Positions 1-6,395 of a DNA stretch of 49,373 bases are shown in pieces. This DNA is from an uncultured Prevotella sp. Lineage in GTDB: Bacteria > Bacteroidota > Bacteroidia > Bacteroidales > Bacteroidaceae. The notes under the pieces were generated by a model that saw only the letters and a program-made list of their open reading frames with translations, had not been told where the DNA came from and made no database searches. Both the position numbers and the translations under genes were made by a program. The number at the start of each line of letters is the position of its first letter. The stretch's first letter is position 1. The stretch covers positions 1 to 49,373 of the forward strand of contig UQTI01000014.1 in the NCBI GenBank assembly GCA_900543975.1, given 5' to 3'.

Positions 1-1143
1 GAAATGTGCGGAATGCTGGCTAATCTCGTGGCTGACAGTGGCGCAGGAAAGGGCCAACTGTCAGGACTTGTGGAGGCTCTCTGCCGCGACTTCCGCGCTC
101 ACGACGAGGAGGAGCTGGCGAAGCTTGTGGAGTGGCAGAAGATGGTGAAGACGAAGAGTGCCAACAAGGAGAAGCCGGTACGGCCCGACGTGGCGTTCTG
201 GTTTCCGCCTGCCGACGTGACCAACGCTGCCTTCATTCAGAACGCCATGGGATGCGAGAAGCTGGGGCAGCGCACACAGTATATCAACATGCCCGAGGTG
301 GAGATGGCGGACCGCGTGTGCGGCGGACACCGTCAGATCTCGCAGATGCTGCGCAACATCTACGACCGGCAGCGGGCGGGAGCACTTAGAGCCACAGCCG
401 ACGGCGTGACGGGCAATCCTGTTCTCAGGGCCAACATCACCATCTCGTCAACGCCCTTCGCCGCACGCAAGTTTTATAAGCAGGAACTCTTCAACGGCAC
501 TTTCGGACGCATGGTCTTCTCCTACAAGCCTCGCCAGGGACGCGACGGACGCATTCCGAGACAGGGCAAATATGGCGACGAGTTCTACAAACGGCTCGAC
601 GAGTATATGGCGCGTCTCGCCATCTGCAAGGGGCGTTTCATCATCAAGCCGCTCAACCGACTCGTCGACCAGCTTGCTGCCGACATGGCCTCGCTTGCCG
701 ACCTCGCCGACGACGACATTCTTTGGGACATCTCCAAGCGCGCGCTCGTGTCGGCATGGAAGGCCGGATGCCTGCTCTGGACCTTGAACAACCAGACGTG
801 GACCAAGCCGATGGCTTCGCTTGTGGAATGGCTCGTCTACCACGACATCTGGTCGAAGATGCAGGTGTTTGCCGACCTGCTCGGAGGCGACGAGGGCAGC
901 GTGAGCGAGGCTGGCAGACGCGGTCCGAAGAATCTGCTCGACGACCTGCCCGACTCGTTCAACGAGGCTCAGCTTGAGGCCCTGCGCCTTTCTATTGGCA
1001 AGACGAAGGAGGGCACGAACAGCCAACTGCGCCAATGGGTGTTCCGCAAGTTCATAGTACACTCCGCGCAAACCGGACTCTACACCAAGACTCAGGAATA
1101 TCTTCATGGCGTAACATCCGACAACATCGCAAAAAGCAAGTAG
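1..1143 (+). CDS. VirE/DUF3987-like P-loop ATPase, C-terminal part (5' truncated by window edge)
   Basis: The frame is open to the first base of the window, so the N-terminus lies outside; the ATG at 4 is probably internal. The visible 380 residues begin with a Walker A variant (ADSGAGKGQL), in which the usual Ser/Thr after GK is Gly. They continue through conserved-looking stretches (FWFPPADVTNAAF, QYINMPEVEMAD, NIYDRQRAGALRAT, ISSTPFAARKFY). This resembles the primase-helicase or 'virulence-associated E'/DUF3987-like proteins common in Bacteroides and Prevotella accessory modules. The expected role is an ATP-driven motor acting on DNA, but this is family-level inference. The stop at 1141-1143 lies two bases before the primase-like start at 1146, so the two genes are co-transcribed and probably act together. 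A phage or plasmid-type helicase is the main alternative. Confidence 0.7.
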   Translation, partial: EMCGMLANLVADSGAGKGQLSGLVEALCRDFRAHDEEELAKLVEWQKMVKTKSANKEKPVRPDVAFWFPPADVTNAAFIQNAMGCEKLGQRTQYINMPEVEMADRVCGGHRQISQMLRNIYDRQRAGALRATADGVTGNPVLRANITISSTPFAARKFYKQELFNGTFGRMVFSYKPRQGRDGRIPRQGKYGDEFYKRLDEYMARLAICKGRFIIKPLNRLVDQLAADMASLADLADDDILWDISKRALVSAWKAGCLLWTLNNQTWTKPMASLVEWLVYHDIWSKMQVFADLLGGDEGSVSEAGRRGPKNLLDDLPDSFNEAQLEALRLSIGKTKEGTNSQLRQWVFRKFIVHSAQTGLYTKTQEYLHGVTSDNIAKSK

Positions 1144-1145
1144 CT

Positions 1146-2471
1146 ATGCTCGATAAATCAACAACACAACGGCTCCGCTCTCTACCCGTAGAGGCGGTGG
1201 CCGAACGGCTCGGGCTGCGTGTGGTGCGCCACAAGAGCCTGTGCCCGTTTCACGACGACCACCACGCGAGCCTGAGCTACAGTCCCTCGCGCAACACCTT
1301 CCGCTGCTTCGTGTGCGACGCCAGGGGAGGCACGATAGACCTCGTCATGCGACACCTCAACATGTCGTTTCCCGACGCCTGCCGGTGGCTGGCCAACGGA
1401 ACAAACATCATCCTCGACACTTACCGTCCGCGTACGCCGACAGCCGACAGGCCAGCAAGACCCTTCGATGCCGCACGCTATGCACGCCTTTTTGAACACC
1501 CCTGGCTGAGCGACGAGGCACGCACGTTCCTCTTCACGGAGCGACGGCTCAACCCACGCGTGGTCAGCTGGTGCCGACTGACCTCATGGAACGACCGACA
1601 GGGCACACATTGGCTCCAGACACCCTATTTTGACGCCTCAGGACAGCTCATTGGGCTGCAAAACCGTAACCTCGACTATGGGAAACAGAAAGGGGATGAG
1701 GGGGAAGAAGACAACGGCTCTATGGCCAAAGGCAACGGCTCTATGGCCAAAGGCAACGGCTCAGAAAACGATGTCAAAACCGCTATGGCCGATGGCTCAA
1801 AAGATGAAGCCCAAACCTGCTCATGCTTTGCTTCTACAAGCCTTTCCCCATGCTCTTCGAAGCAACAACCGCCGGAAGATAAAGAAGGCGAGAGAGAGGT
1901 CATGAGAGGCCTTATAGAAGGGGCAGAGGGAAAAGACAATGCCAAGCAAGAGCAAGGTTCTGATGCCAAGCAAGAGCAAGGTTCTGATGCCAAGCAAGGG
2001 CAAGGTTCTGATGCCAAGCAAGGGCGGGCTATTGATGCCAAGCAAGGGCAAGCTGTGGAGGCCAAGCCAGAGTGCCGTGAAGCGCCTCGTTTCCGTTTTC
2101 CTTACGGCTCGCGTTGCACGGTCTACAATCTGCCGGTCACGGCCATGCTGCGCCCCGGGGAGCCGTTGTTCATTACCGAAGGGTGTTCCGACTGCTGGGC
2201 CATGCTCTCGGCGGGCCACAAGGCCATCGCCATTCCCTCTGCCACGTTGCTCTCACAAGCCGACAAGACCCTGCTGCGTGACCTCGCCCAGCGCCTGGGC
2301 ACCTCATTCCACATGTTTCCCGACCGCGACGCTCCAGGCGAACGGCTCTTCATGCAGCTGAGGGAGGTGCTGCCGGGGTTGCAGCACCACCAGTTGCCTG
2401 TGGACTGCAAAGACTTTGCCGAGTATTATGTTTCGGCTTTGGCTAAAAACAAGCTCGGAGGCTATGGATGA
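1146..2471 (+). CDS. CHC2 zinc-finger / TOPRIM primase-like protein
   Basis: A 441-aa protein with a DnaG-type zinc finger near the N-terminus (C33-x2-H36 and C54-x2-C57, as LCPFH and CFVC). A TOPRIM-like segment sits near the C-terminus (ITEGCSDCWAM, then FPDRDAPGERL, giving EGxxD and DxD). The two are joined by a low-complexity linker of in-frame 7- and 8-residue repeats. The DnaG catalytic N-subdomain between finger and TOPRIM is not evident, so it may be a minimal primase or a zinc-finger/TOPRIM partner of the upstream ATPase. The start at ATG 1146, two bases after the upstream stop, is preferred over an in-frame ATG at 1035 inside that gene. Expected activity is RNA primer synthesis or template recognition; whether it is catalytically competent cannot be told from sequence. 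Confidence 0.78.
   Translation: MLDKSTTQRLRSLPVEAVAERLGLRVVRHKSLCPFHDDHHASLSYSPSRNTFRCFVCDARGGTIDLVMRHLNMSFPDACRWLANGTNIILDTYRPRTPTADRPARPFDAARYARLFEHPWLSDEARTFLFTERRLNPRVVSWCRLTSWNDRQGTHWLQTPYFDASGQLIGLQNRNLDYGKQKGDEGEEDNGSMAKGNGSMAKGNGSENDVKTAMADGSKDEAQTCSCFASTSLSPCSSKQQPPEDKEGEREVMRGLIEGAEGKDNAKQEQGSDAKQEQGSDAKQGQGSDAKQGRAIDAKQGQAVEAKPECREAPRFRFPYGSRCTVYNLPVTAMLRPGEPLFITEGCSDCWAMLSAGHKAIAIPSATLLSQADKTLLRDLAQRLGTSFHMFPDRDAPGERLFMQLREVLPGLQHHQLPVDCKDFAEYYVSALAKNKLGGYG
1713..1761 (+). repeat. 21-bp in-frame tandem repeat in primase linker
   Basis: The 21-bp unit aacggctctatggccaaagg(c) occurs at 1713-1733 and 1734-1754, with a partial third copy from 1755. It encodes the 7-residue unit NGSMAKG. 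The copies are identical at the DNA level, which suggests recent duplication. The unit length is a multiple of three, so copy-number change alters linker length without a frameshift. Confidence 0.85.
1941..2070 (+). repeat. 24-bp in-frame tandem repeat in primase linker
   Basis: The unit begins gccaagcaagagcaaggttc and recurs exactly every 24 bp, at 1941, 1965, 1989, 2013, 2037 and, degenerate, 2061. It encodes the octad AKQ(E/G)QGSD. The first copies are nearly identical and later ones diverge. The linker is hydrophilic and probably disordered, separating the zinc finger from the TOPRIM segment. Confidence 0.88.
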
Positions 2472-2561
2472 ACAGGCTTGGAGGCTAAGAGAAACAGACA
2501 TGGAGGCTAAGAGAAACAGACATGGAGGCTAAGAGAAACAGGCTTGGAGGCTATGGATGAA
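2457..2561. repeat. 22-bp tandem repeat at the 3' end of the primase gene
   Basis: The unit tggaggctaagagaaacaga(ca) is present at 2479-2500, 2501-2522 and 2523-2544. The array is bracketed by two copies of ggaggctatggatgaa, at 2458-2473 and 2546-2561. It starts inside the last codons of the primase-like gene and runs past its stop, so repeat expansion may have set the C-terminus (GGYG). Confidence 0.85.
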
Positions 2562-2650
2562 TGGCGTAAAACAGGCATGAAAAGTGCGACAGATAGATGT
2601 TGCGAGTGACGTTTTAACGACACGCATCCATGGTCTCTAAGGCACAGAAC

Positions 2651-2745
2651 CATTATGTTTAAAATAACACAAGCAATTATGTTTTATGACAAAACCAACA
2701 ATTATGTTTAAGATAAAACCAACGATTATGTTTAAGATAAAATCA
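2651..2745 (+). repeat. Degenerate 23-25 bp tandem repeat containing start codons
   Basis: Four near-copies of a unit centred on attatgtttaagataaaacc begin at 2651, 2674, 2699 and 2723. Each copy carries an ATG in the same context. Only the copies at 2704 and 2728, plus an ATG at 2686, are in frame with the DUF4248 gene. The start region of that gene has evidently been duplicated several times. Confidence 0.8.
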
Positions 2746-2940
2746 TACAGCAAGGCTGAACTGGCCATGCTCTATTTTCCTGACAGCGACCCACATGTGG
2801 CGGTGAACCACCTGATGAGATGGATCTACAAGTGCAAACCGCTGATGGACGACCTCAACAAGACCGGCTACAGAAAACAGGCAAAATATCTGTTGGCACA
2901 ACAGGTCAGAATGGTCGTGGAACATCTGGGGGAACCGTGA
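2728..2940 (+). CDS. DUF4248 family protein
   Basis: A small 70-aa protein beginning MFKIKSYSKAELAMLYFP, which matches how DUF4248 proteins usually start. Residues follow a pattern of short helices with a basic, aromatic-rich middle (HLMRWIYKCKPL) and end VVEHLGEP. I chose ATG 2728 because it gives the family-typical N-terminus. In-frame ATGs at 2704 and 2686 would only add repeat-encoded residues. The family is of unknown function but is regularly found with VirE/DUF3987-like, HU-like and smalltalk genes in Bacteroidota, as here. Its size and charge would suit a small DNA-binding or adaptor protein, but this is a guess. Confidence 0.75.
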   Translation: MFKIKSYSKAELAMLYFPDSDPHVAVNHLMRWIYKCKPLMDDLNKTGYRKQAKYLLAQQVRMVVEHLGEP

Positions 2941-2946
2941 TTCGAG

Positions 2947-3418
2947 TTTTGAATTTTGAATTTTGAACACGAATAAATTATTTTGAACACGAATTATAAT
3001 TTTTTGAACACGAATAACACGAATAACACGAATTTTTTTTTGAACACGGATTATTATTGAACACGAATATCACGAATAACACGAATATTTTTTTGAACAC
3101 GGATTGTTATTGAACACGAATATCACGAATAACACGAATATTTTTTTGAACACGGATTGTTATTGAACACGAATATCACGAATAACACGAATTTTTTTTG
3201 ATTGAAAATATTGCGAAGCAATTAAGATTCGTGTTATTCGTGTTCAAAAAAATCGTTCTTTTCGTGTTCTATATTTTCTTCGTGTTCAAAAAAATTCGTG
3301 TTATTCGTGTTCAAAAAAAATTCGTTCTTTCGTGTTCAATATTTTCTTCGTGTTCAAAAAAATTCGTGTTATTCGTGTTATTCGTGTTCAAAAAAAATCG
3401 TTCTTTTCGTGTTCTAAT
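2947..3418. repeat. Large inverted-repeat block built on TTCGTGTT / AACACGAA
   Basis: The left half (about 2960-3200) has about a dozen aacacgaa words. These include a 53-bp direct repeat at 3005-3057, 3058-3110 and 3111-3163, with a partial copy from 3164. The right half (about 3227-3415) carries the complementary word ttcgtgtt about a dozen times, in units of 67-68 bp starting at 3227, 3294 and 3362. The halves face each other around a short unique centre near 3200-3225, so a single strand could fold into a very long imperfect hairpin. The block fills the gap between the DUF4248 and HU-like genes. There are no spacers, so it is not a CRISPR array. Confidence 0.85.
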
Positions 3419-3503
3419 GACGTGGTTATGATGTTTATCGCATAGAAAGACATAGAAAAGCACGGATAGTATAGAAACGTATAAGTGGGAAATCGGGATG
3501 TTG

Positions 3504-3511
3504 TATCTTTG
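3504..3511 (+). promoter_or_regulatory. Bacteroidota -7 element upstream of HU-like gene
   Basis: TATCTTTG matches the Bacteroidota -7 consensus TAnnTTTG and lies 54 bp before the HU-like start codon. No clear TTTG is seen about 20 bp upstream. The element places the promoter just outside the inverted-repeat block. Confidence 0.55.
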
Positions 3512-3565
3512 TAGCGTCAATAAGACATAACGTAGTCCATTAACAACTTAAAAAAATTTGATATC

Positions 3566-4042
3566 ATGATTAGAGTAAAACTTTACCAGAACAAGAATGA
3601 GAAGAACGAGACGGCTTTCAAGAAGTGGTACCCCCGCGTGGTGAACGAGGAGACTATCGGTCTCGACGAGCTGTCGGAGCACATGGCAAGCCACAACACT
3701 CCCTTCTCGAAGGGCGCCATCAAGGGAATTCTGACCGATGCCGTGGCCTGCACCCGCGAACTGCTGCTCATGGGCAAGAACGTCAAGTTTCCTAACCTCG
3801 CCATCTTCTCCGTGGGTCTGAGAGTGCTGGGCGGTGCGCCCACGCCTGAGGAGTTTAACGTGTCGAAATATGTGCGCGGCGTGAAGCTCCGCGCACGAGG
3901 CACGGGAGAGCTCACCTCGTCAAGCCTTAAGCTCGATGCCACCATCAAGTGTGTGGACAAGCTGAAGGCCGACGGAACCGACGGCGCTGGCGGCGCTGAG
4001 GGCACCAACGGCGAACAGACCCAAGCGGGCGTTAATAATTAA
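3566..4042 (+). CDS. HU-like DNA-binding protein (Bacteroidota histone-like family)
   Basis: A 158-aa protein of the HU/IHF-like superfamily as found in Bacteroidota accessory modules. It starts MIRVKLYQNKNEKNETAFKK, followed by a helix pair (ETIGLDELSEHMASHNTPFS, KGAIKGILTDAVACTRELLL) and a beta segment (GKNVKFPNLAIFSVGLRVLG) as in HU. The C-terminal ~40 residues are a low-complexity tail rich in Gly, Thr, Ala and Asp. Expected role: nucleoid-type or architectural DNA binding, perhaps at the inverted repeat immediately upstream, though this is inferred. An A-rich leader without Shine-Dalgarno precedes the ATG. The smalltalk gene follows after 93 bp, probably on the same transcript, which would end at the terminator at 4295. 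Confidence 0.85.
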   Translation: MIRVKLYQNKNEKNETAFKKWYPRVVNEETIGLDELSEHMASHNTPFSKGAIKGILTDAVACTRELLLMGKNVKFPNLAIFSVGLRVLGGAPTPEEFNVSKYVRGVKLRARGTGELTSSSLKLDATIKCVDKLKADGTDGAGGAEGTNGEQTQAGVNN

Positions 4043-4135
4043 GGTCATTAACGATTTTTGAAGTGTGTGTGTGTATTTAAAACAAAAACAAAAACAAAAC
4101 CAAACCAAAACATTAACAATTAAAATTTTAAAGCC

Positions 4136-4234
4136 ATGAAAAAGGAAACCTTGAAAACTATCATCAATTTCGTCATTACCGTGCTCACGGCCATCGCCAG
4201 CAGCTTCTGCATGATGAGCTGCATGTCGGCTTGA
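4136..4234 (+). CDS. Smalltalk-type small protein, 32 aa
   Basis: A very short gene beginning MKKETLKTIINFVITVLTAI and ending with a Cys-containing tail (CMMSCMSA). It has a basic N-terminus and one hydrophobic helix with C-terminal cysteines, like a tiny membrane or secreted peptide. This is the pattern of the Bacteroidota 'smalltalk protein' family, which sits directly after HU-like genes. Its function is unknown. The leader is purine/A-rich (repeats of acaaaa at 4079-4110). A strong terminator follows 60 bp later. An N-acetylmuramoyl-L-alanine amidase commonly follows this gene in related modules but is missing here. Confidence 0.72.
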   Translation: MKKETLKTIINFVITVLTAIASSFCMMSCMSA

Positions 4235-4294
4235 TTTTTGTAGCGACGAAGTCAAGAAAAAAATTAAGGAAGAGCAGGTAAGCACAAAAAAAAT

Positions 4295-4338
4295 GAGTAG
4301 GAAGAAAAACATTTGTTCTCTTCCTACTCTATTTTTTT
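4295..4338. terminator. Bidirectional rho-independent terminator
   Basis: A perfect 10-bp stem (gagtaggaag at 4295-4304 with cttcctactc at 4320-4329) is followed by a T-run on the + strand. An A-run precedes it, giving a T-run on the minus strand. It can end the HU/smalltalk transcript and, from the other side, the C69 peptidase transcript. Confidence 0.88.
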
Positions 4339-4350
4339 AAAACGTTTGCC

Positions 4351-4484
4351 TTTATGACAAGATTGTCGTTATAACAATTTGACGTTATAACAAGATTGAC
4401 GTTATAACAATCTGTCGTTATAACAATTTGACGTTATGACAAGATTGACGTTATAACAATCTGTCGTTAAAACAATTTGTCGTT
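4351..4484. repeat. 16-17 bp tandem repeat downstream of the C69 peptidase
   Basis: About eight degenerate units of the type (t/a)cgttataacaa(ttt/gatt/tct)g run head to tail. The array lies between the bidirectional terminator and the C69 stop codon at 4491, so it would form the 3' UTR of that minus-strand gene. Confidence 0.8.
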
Positions 4485-4490
4485 AACGGG

Positions 4491-6143
4491 TCATTTGGTC
4501 TCAGGCACAACATATTTGTCGCCGTTGATGCGATACATCTCTCGCGCAAACCCTTCAGGGTAACCGGGACGGGCAACGGTGGCGCCAAGACCTGTCTTCG
4601 TGCGCTTGAACTTGCCGTTGGCCTCAGGCTTCACAGCCATGTCGTTATATTTGACGATGAGATAAACGGCCAGCTTGTTCCAACAGTCGAGCATCTGCTG
4701 AGCCTTCTCTATGCCATAATCGTTGAGAAGCTTCACGGCAGCTTCGCTGCCTTCGGCTTTCAGCACCTGCAGGGCCTTCTGCTCTATGGCGTTCTGGTTG
4801 GCAAGATAGCTGTTGTCAAGACTGTCGCGCACCTCCTTCAGCGAAGGGAACATCTGGCTGTAGCGCGGATAGACCATGTTGCTGACCCAGTTGCAGACCC
4901 AGAACGCGTTCTTTGTGGAGAAGGTCACGGCGTCGGCACCCGGGGTGTTGTAACACTCGGGCTGACGTGTGCTCGAACAGTAGACAGGCGTGTAGGCCAC
5001 CATGTTGGGGTCGTCGTTGCCAAACCACAGCACGCCGCCGATCTCGCGTGGCAACCATGAACGCATCTGTGCGACGAAGGTGAAGCCCGTCTGCTGTGTG
5101 CTGATGGGTCGCTCGTTGAAGCAGGTCTTGCCGTCAACCTTATAGGTGAGAGGTGTGGGCTGGTAAGGCATGTTCCAGATGCCTCCTGCCACCTTGCGGT
5201 TGGCGATGTCGAGAGCCGTGCCCTCATAGTGGTCGCGCATGCAGTTTTCCATGTCCTTGACGCTCAGCTTGCGGTTGGGCACGATCCAGAGCGGCATGTC
5301 CTCGGCATTGGGGTCCTTGCCCTCTGCCCACGGCAGATAGCGGTCGAAGCCGTTGTCAAAATGACGGAAGAAGCTCCACACACGCGCTTCGCAGAATCGG
5401 CGTCCGCTGAAGTCGGGGAACGCATAGGCGTTCTTCCAAGAGAAGTCTTCGTCCTTGCCCTTGAACCATCCCATCTGTCGCGCATATTTCACCACGTTCT
5501 TAGAATAGAGCACGTTCTTCTTGTCCTTCATGTTGAACTTGCCGATGCGGCTCTGGTTGGCATGGGCGCAGATGGCATCGTCGGGAACGCGCAGGGCGAC
5601 CCACACCACGCTCTTTGAACCGGGACCGGCACCCATCATCTCCATGATCCACGCCTCGTTGGGGTCGCAGACGGTAAACGTCTCGCCCTCAGAACAATAG
5701 CCATATTTCTCTACGAGCGACGTCATGACCTTTATGGCCTCGCGGGCTGTCTTGCTTCGCTGGAGAGCGATGTAGATGAGCGAGCCATAGTCGAGCACGC
5801 CTGTTGTGTCGACCATCTCCTCACGTCCGCCATAAGTGGTCTCGGCAATGGTCACCTGAAACTCGTTGATGTTGCCTATAACGTTGTAAGTCACGGGAGC
5901 CTGGTCAATCTCTCCGTGATAGACCTTCGTGTCCCAGTCATAAATTTTCAGTTTCTCACCCTTGGCATGTGTTCCTGCGGGGTAATGGCAAAGCCCCTGA
6001 AACATGCCGTAGTCGTCGGCGTTATAGGTACACATTACCGAGCCGTCAACGCTGGCTTTCTTGCCCACGATAAAGTTTGTGCAGGCAAGAGCATCTGCAA
6101 CACACGCACATGCAAAGACTGCCAATAACAATTTTTTCACCAT
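4491..6143 (-). CDS. C69 family dipeptidase
   Basis: A 550-aa secreted peptidase of the C69 (PepD-like) family of N-terminal-nucleophile hydrolases. A signal peptide of about 20 residues ends ALA before CTNFIVG; cleavage would expose Cys21 as the catalytic N-terminal nucleophile. Family-typical stretches follow (DGSVMCTYNADDYG, ETTYGGREEM, GETFTVCDPNEAWIMEMMG). The length is usual for Bacteroidota members. It hydrolyses dipeptides, probably in the periplasm, which suits an amino-acid/peptide-using gut or oral organism; DPP IV-type and M13 peptidases are also encoded in this window. It stands alone, with a MITE-like element upstream and a tandem repeat downstream. Confidence 0.92.
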   Translation of the reverse strand: MVKKLLLAVFACACVADALACTNFIVGKKASVDGSVMCTYNADDYGMFQGLCHYPAGTHAKGEKLKIYDWDTKVYHGEIDQAPVTYNVIGNINEFQVTIAETTYGGREEMVDTTGVLDYGSLIYIALQRSKTAREAIKVMTSLVEKYGYCSEGETFTVCDPNEAWIMEMMGAGPGSKSVVWVALRVPDDAICAHANQSRIGKFNMKDKKNVLYSKNVVKYARQMGWFKGKDEDFSWKNAYAFPDFSGRRFCEARVWSFFRHFDNGFDRYLPWAEGKDPNAEDMPLWIVPNRKLSVKDMENCMRDHYEGTALDIANRKVAGGIWNMPYQPTPLTYKVDGKTCFNERPISTQQTGFTFVAQMRSWLPREIGGVLWFGNDDPNMVAYTPVYCSSTRQPECYNTPGADAVTFSTKNAFWVCNWVSNMVYPRYSQMFPSLKEVRDSLDNSYLANQNAIEQKALQVLKAEGSEAAVKLLNDYGIEKAQQMLDCWNKLAVYLIVKYNDMAVKPEANGKFKRTKTGLGATVARPGYPEGFAREMYRINGDKYVVPETK

Positions 6144-6163
6144 AAACTTTTGTAAATTATAAA

Positions 6164-6184
6164 CGGGTAAGAAGTTCTTACCCG
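6164..6184. promoter_or_regulatory. 21-bp perfect palindrome upstream of C69 gene
   Basis: cgggtaagaa-g-ttcttacccg is a perfect palindrome with 10-bp arms, 20 bp upstream of the C69 start codon. It could be an operator or a hairpin in the 5' UTR. No matching regulator is encoded in the window. Confidence 0.5.
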
Positions 6185-6188
6185 CTTG

Positions 6189-6375
6189 AACCCATATCGG
6201 TCATTAGGCCGTTTTATGTCGTTTTAACTAACTGCTTGCAGCCTTTTGGTTTTTATAAGGTGCCTTTTGCTTGTTTTTAAATCGCAATAGCCCGCTATTG
6301 CTCATTAAAAGCCAAACAAAATCCACTCTTCTAAAAATCCAAAATACAAGCAAGCCCTAACGACAGATATGGGTT
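6189..6375. mobile_element. MITE-like element with ~20-bp terminal inverted repeats
   Basis: aacccatatcggtcattagg at 6189-6208 and the complement of aacccatatctgtcgttagg at 6356-6375 match at 18 of 20 positions. The 187-bp element has no ORF. It holds an internal hairpin (gcaatagc/gctattgc, 6284-6300) and looser complementary arms, so nearly all of it can fold. It lies between nadC and the C69 gene, both on the minus strand, and could also act as the nadC terminator. No target-site duplication was clear. Confidence 0.5.
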
Positions 6376-6395
6376 AACAGAAAAATTCTTTTTTT

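Noticed and set aside
2061..2471. C-terminal TOPRIM segment as a separate topoisomerase-like gene
   Set aside because: The frame is continuous with the zinc finger across the in-frame repeats, with no stop or start suggesting a second gene.
3005..3200. Direct repeats of 53 bp as a possible CRISPR array
   Set aside because: The units are contiguous with no unique spacers, no Cas genes are present, and the other half of the block is inverted.
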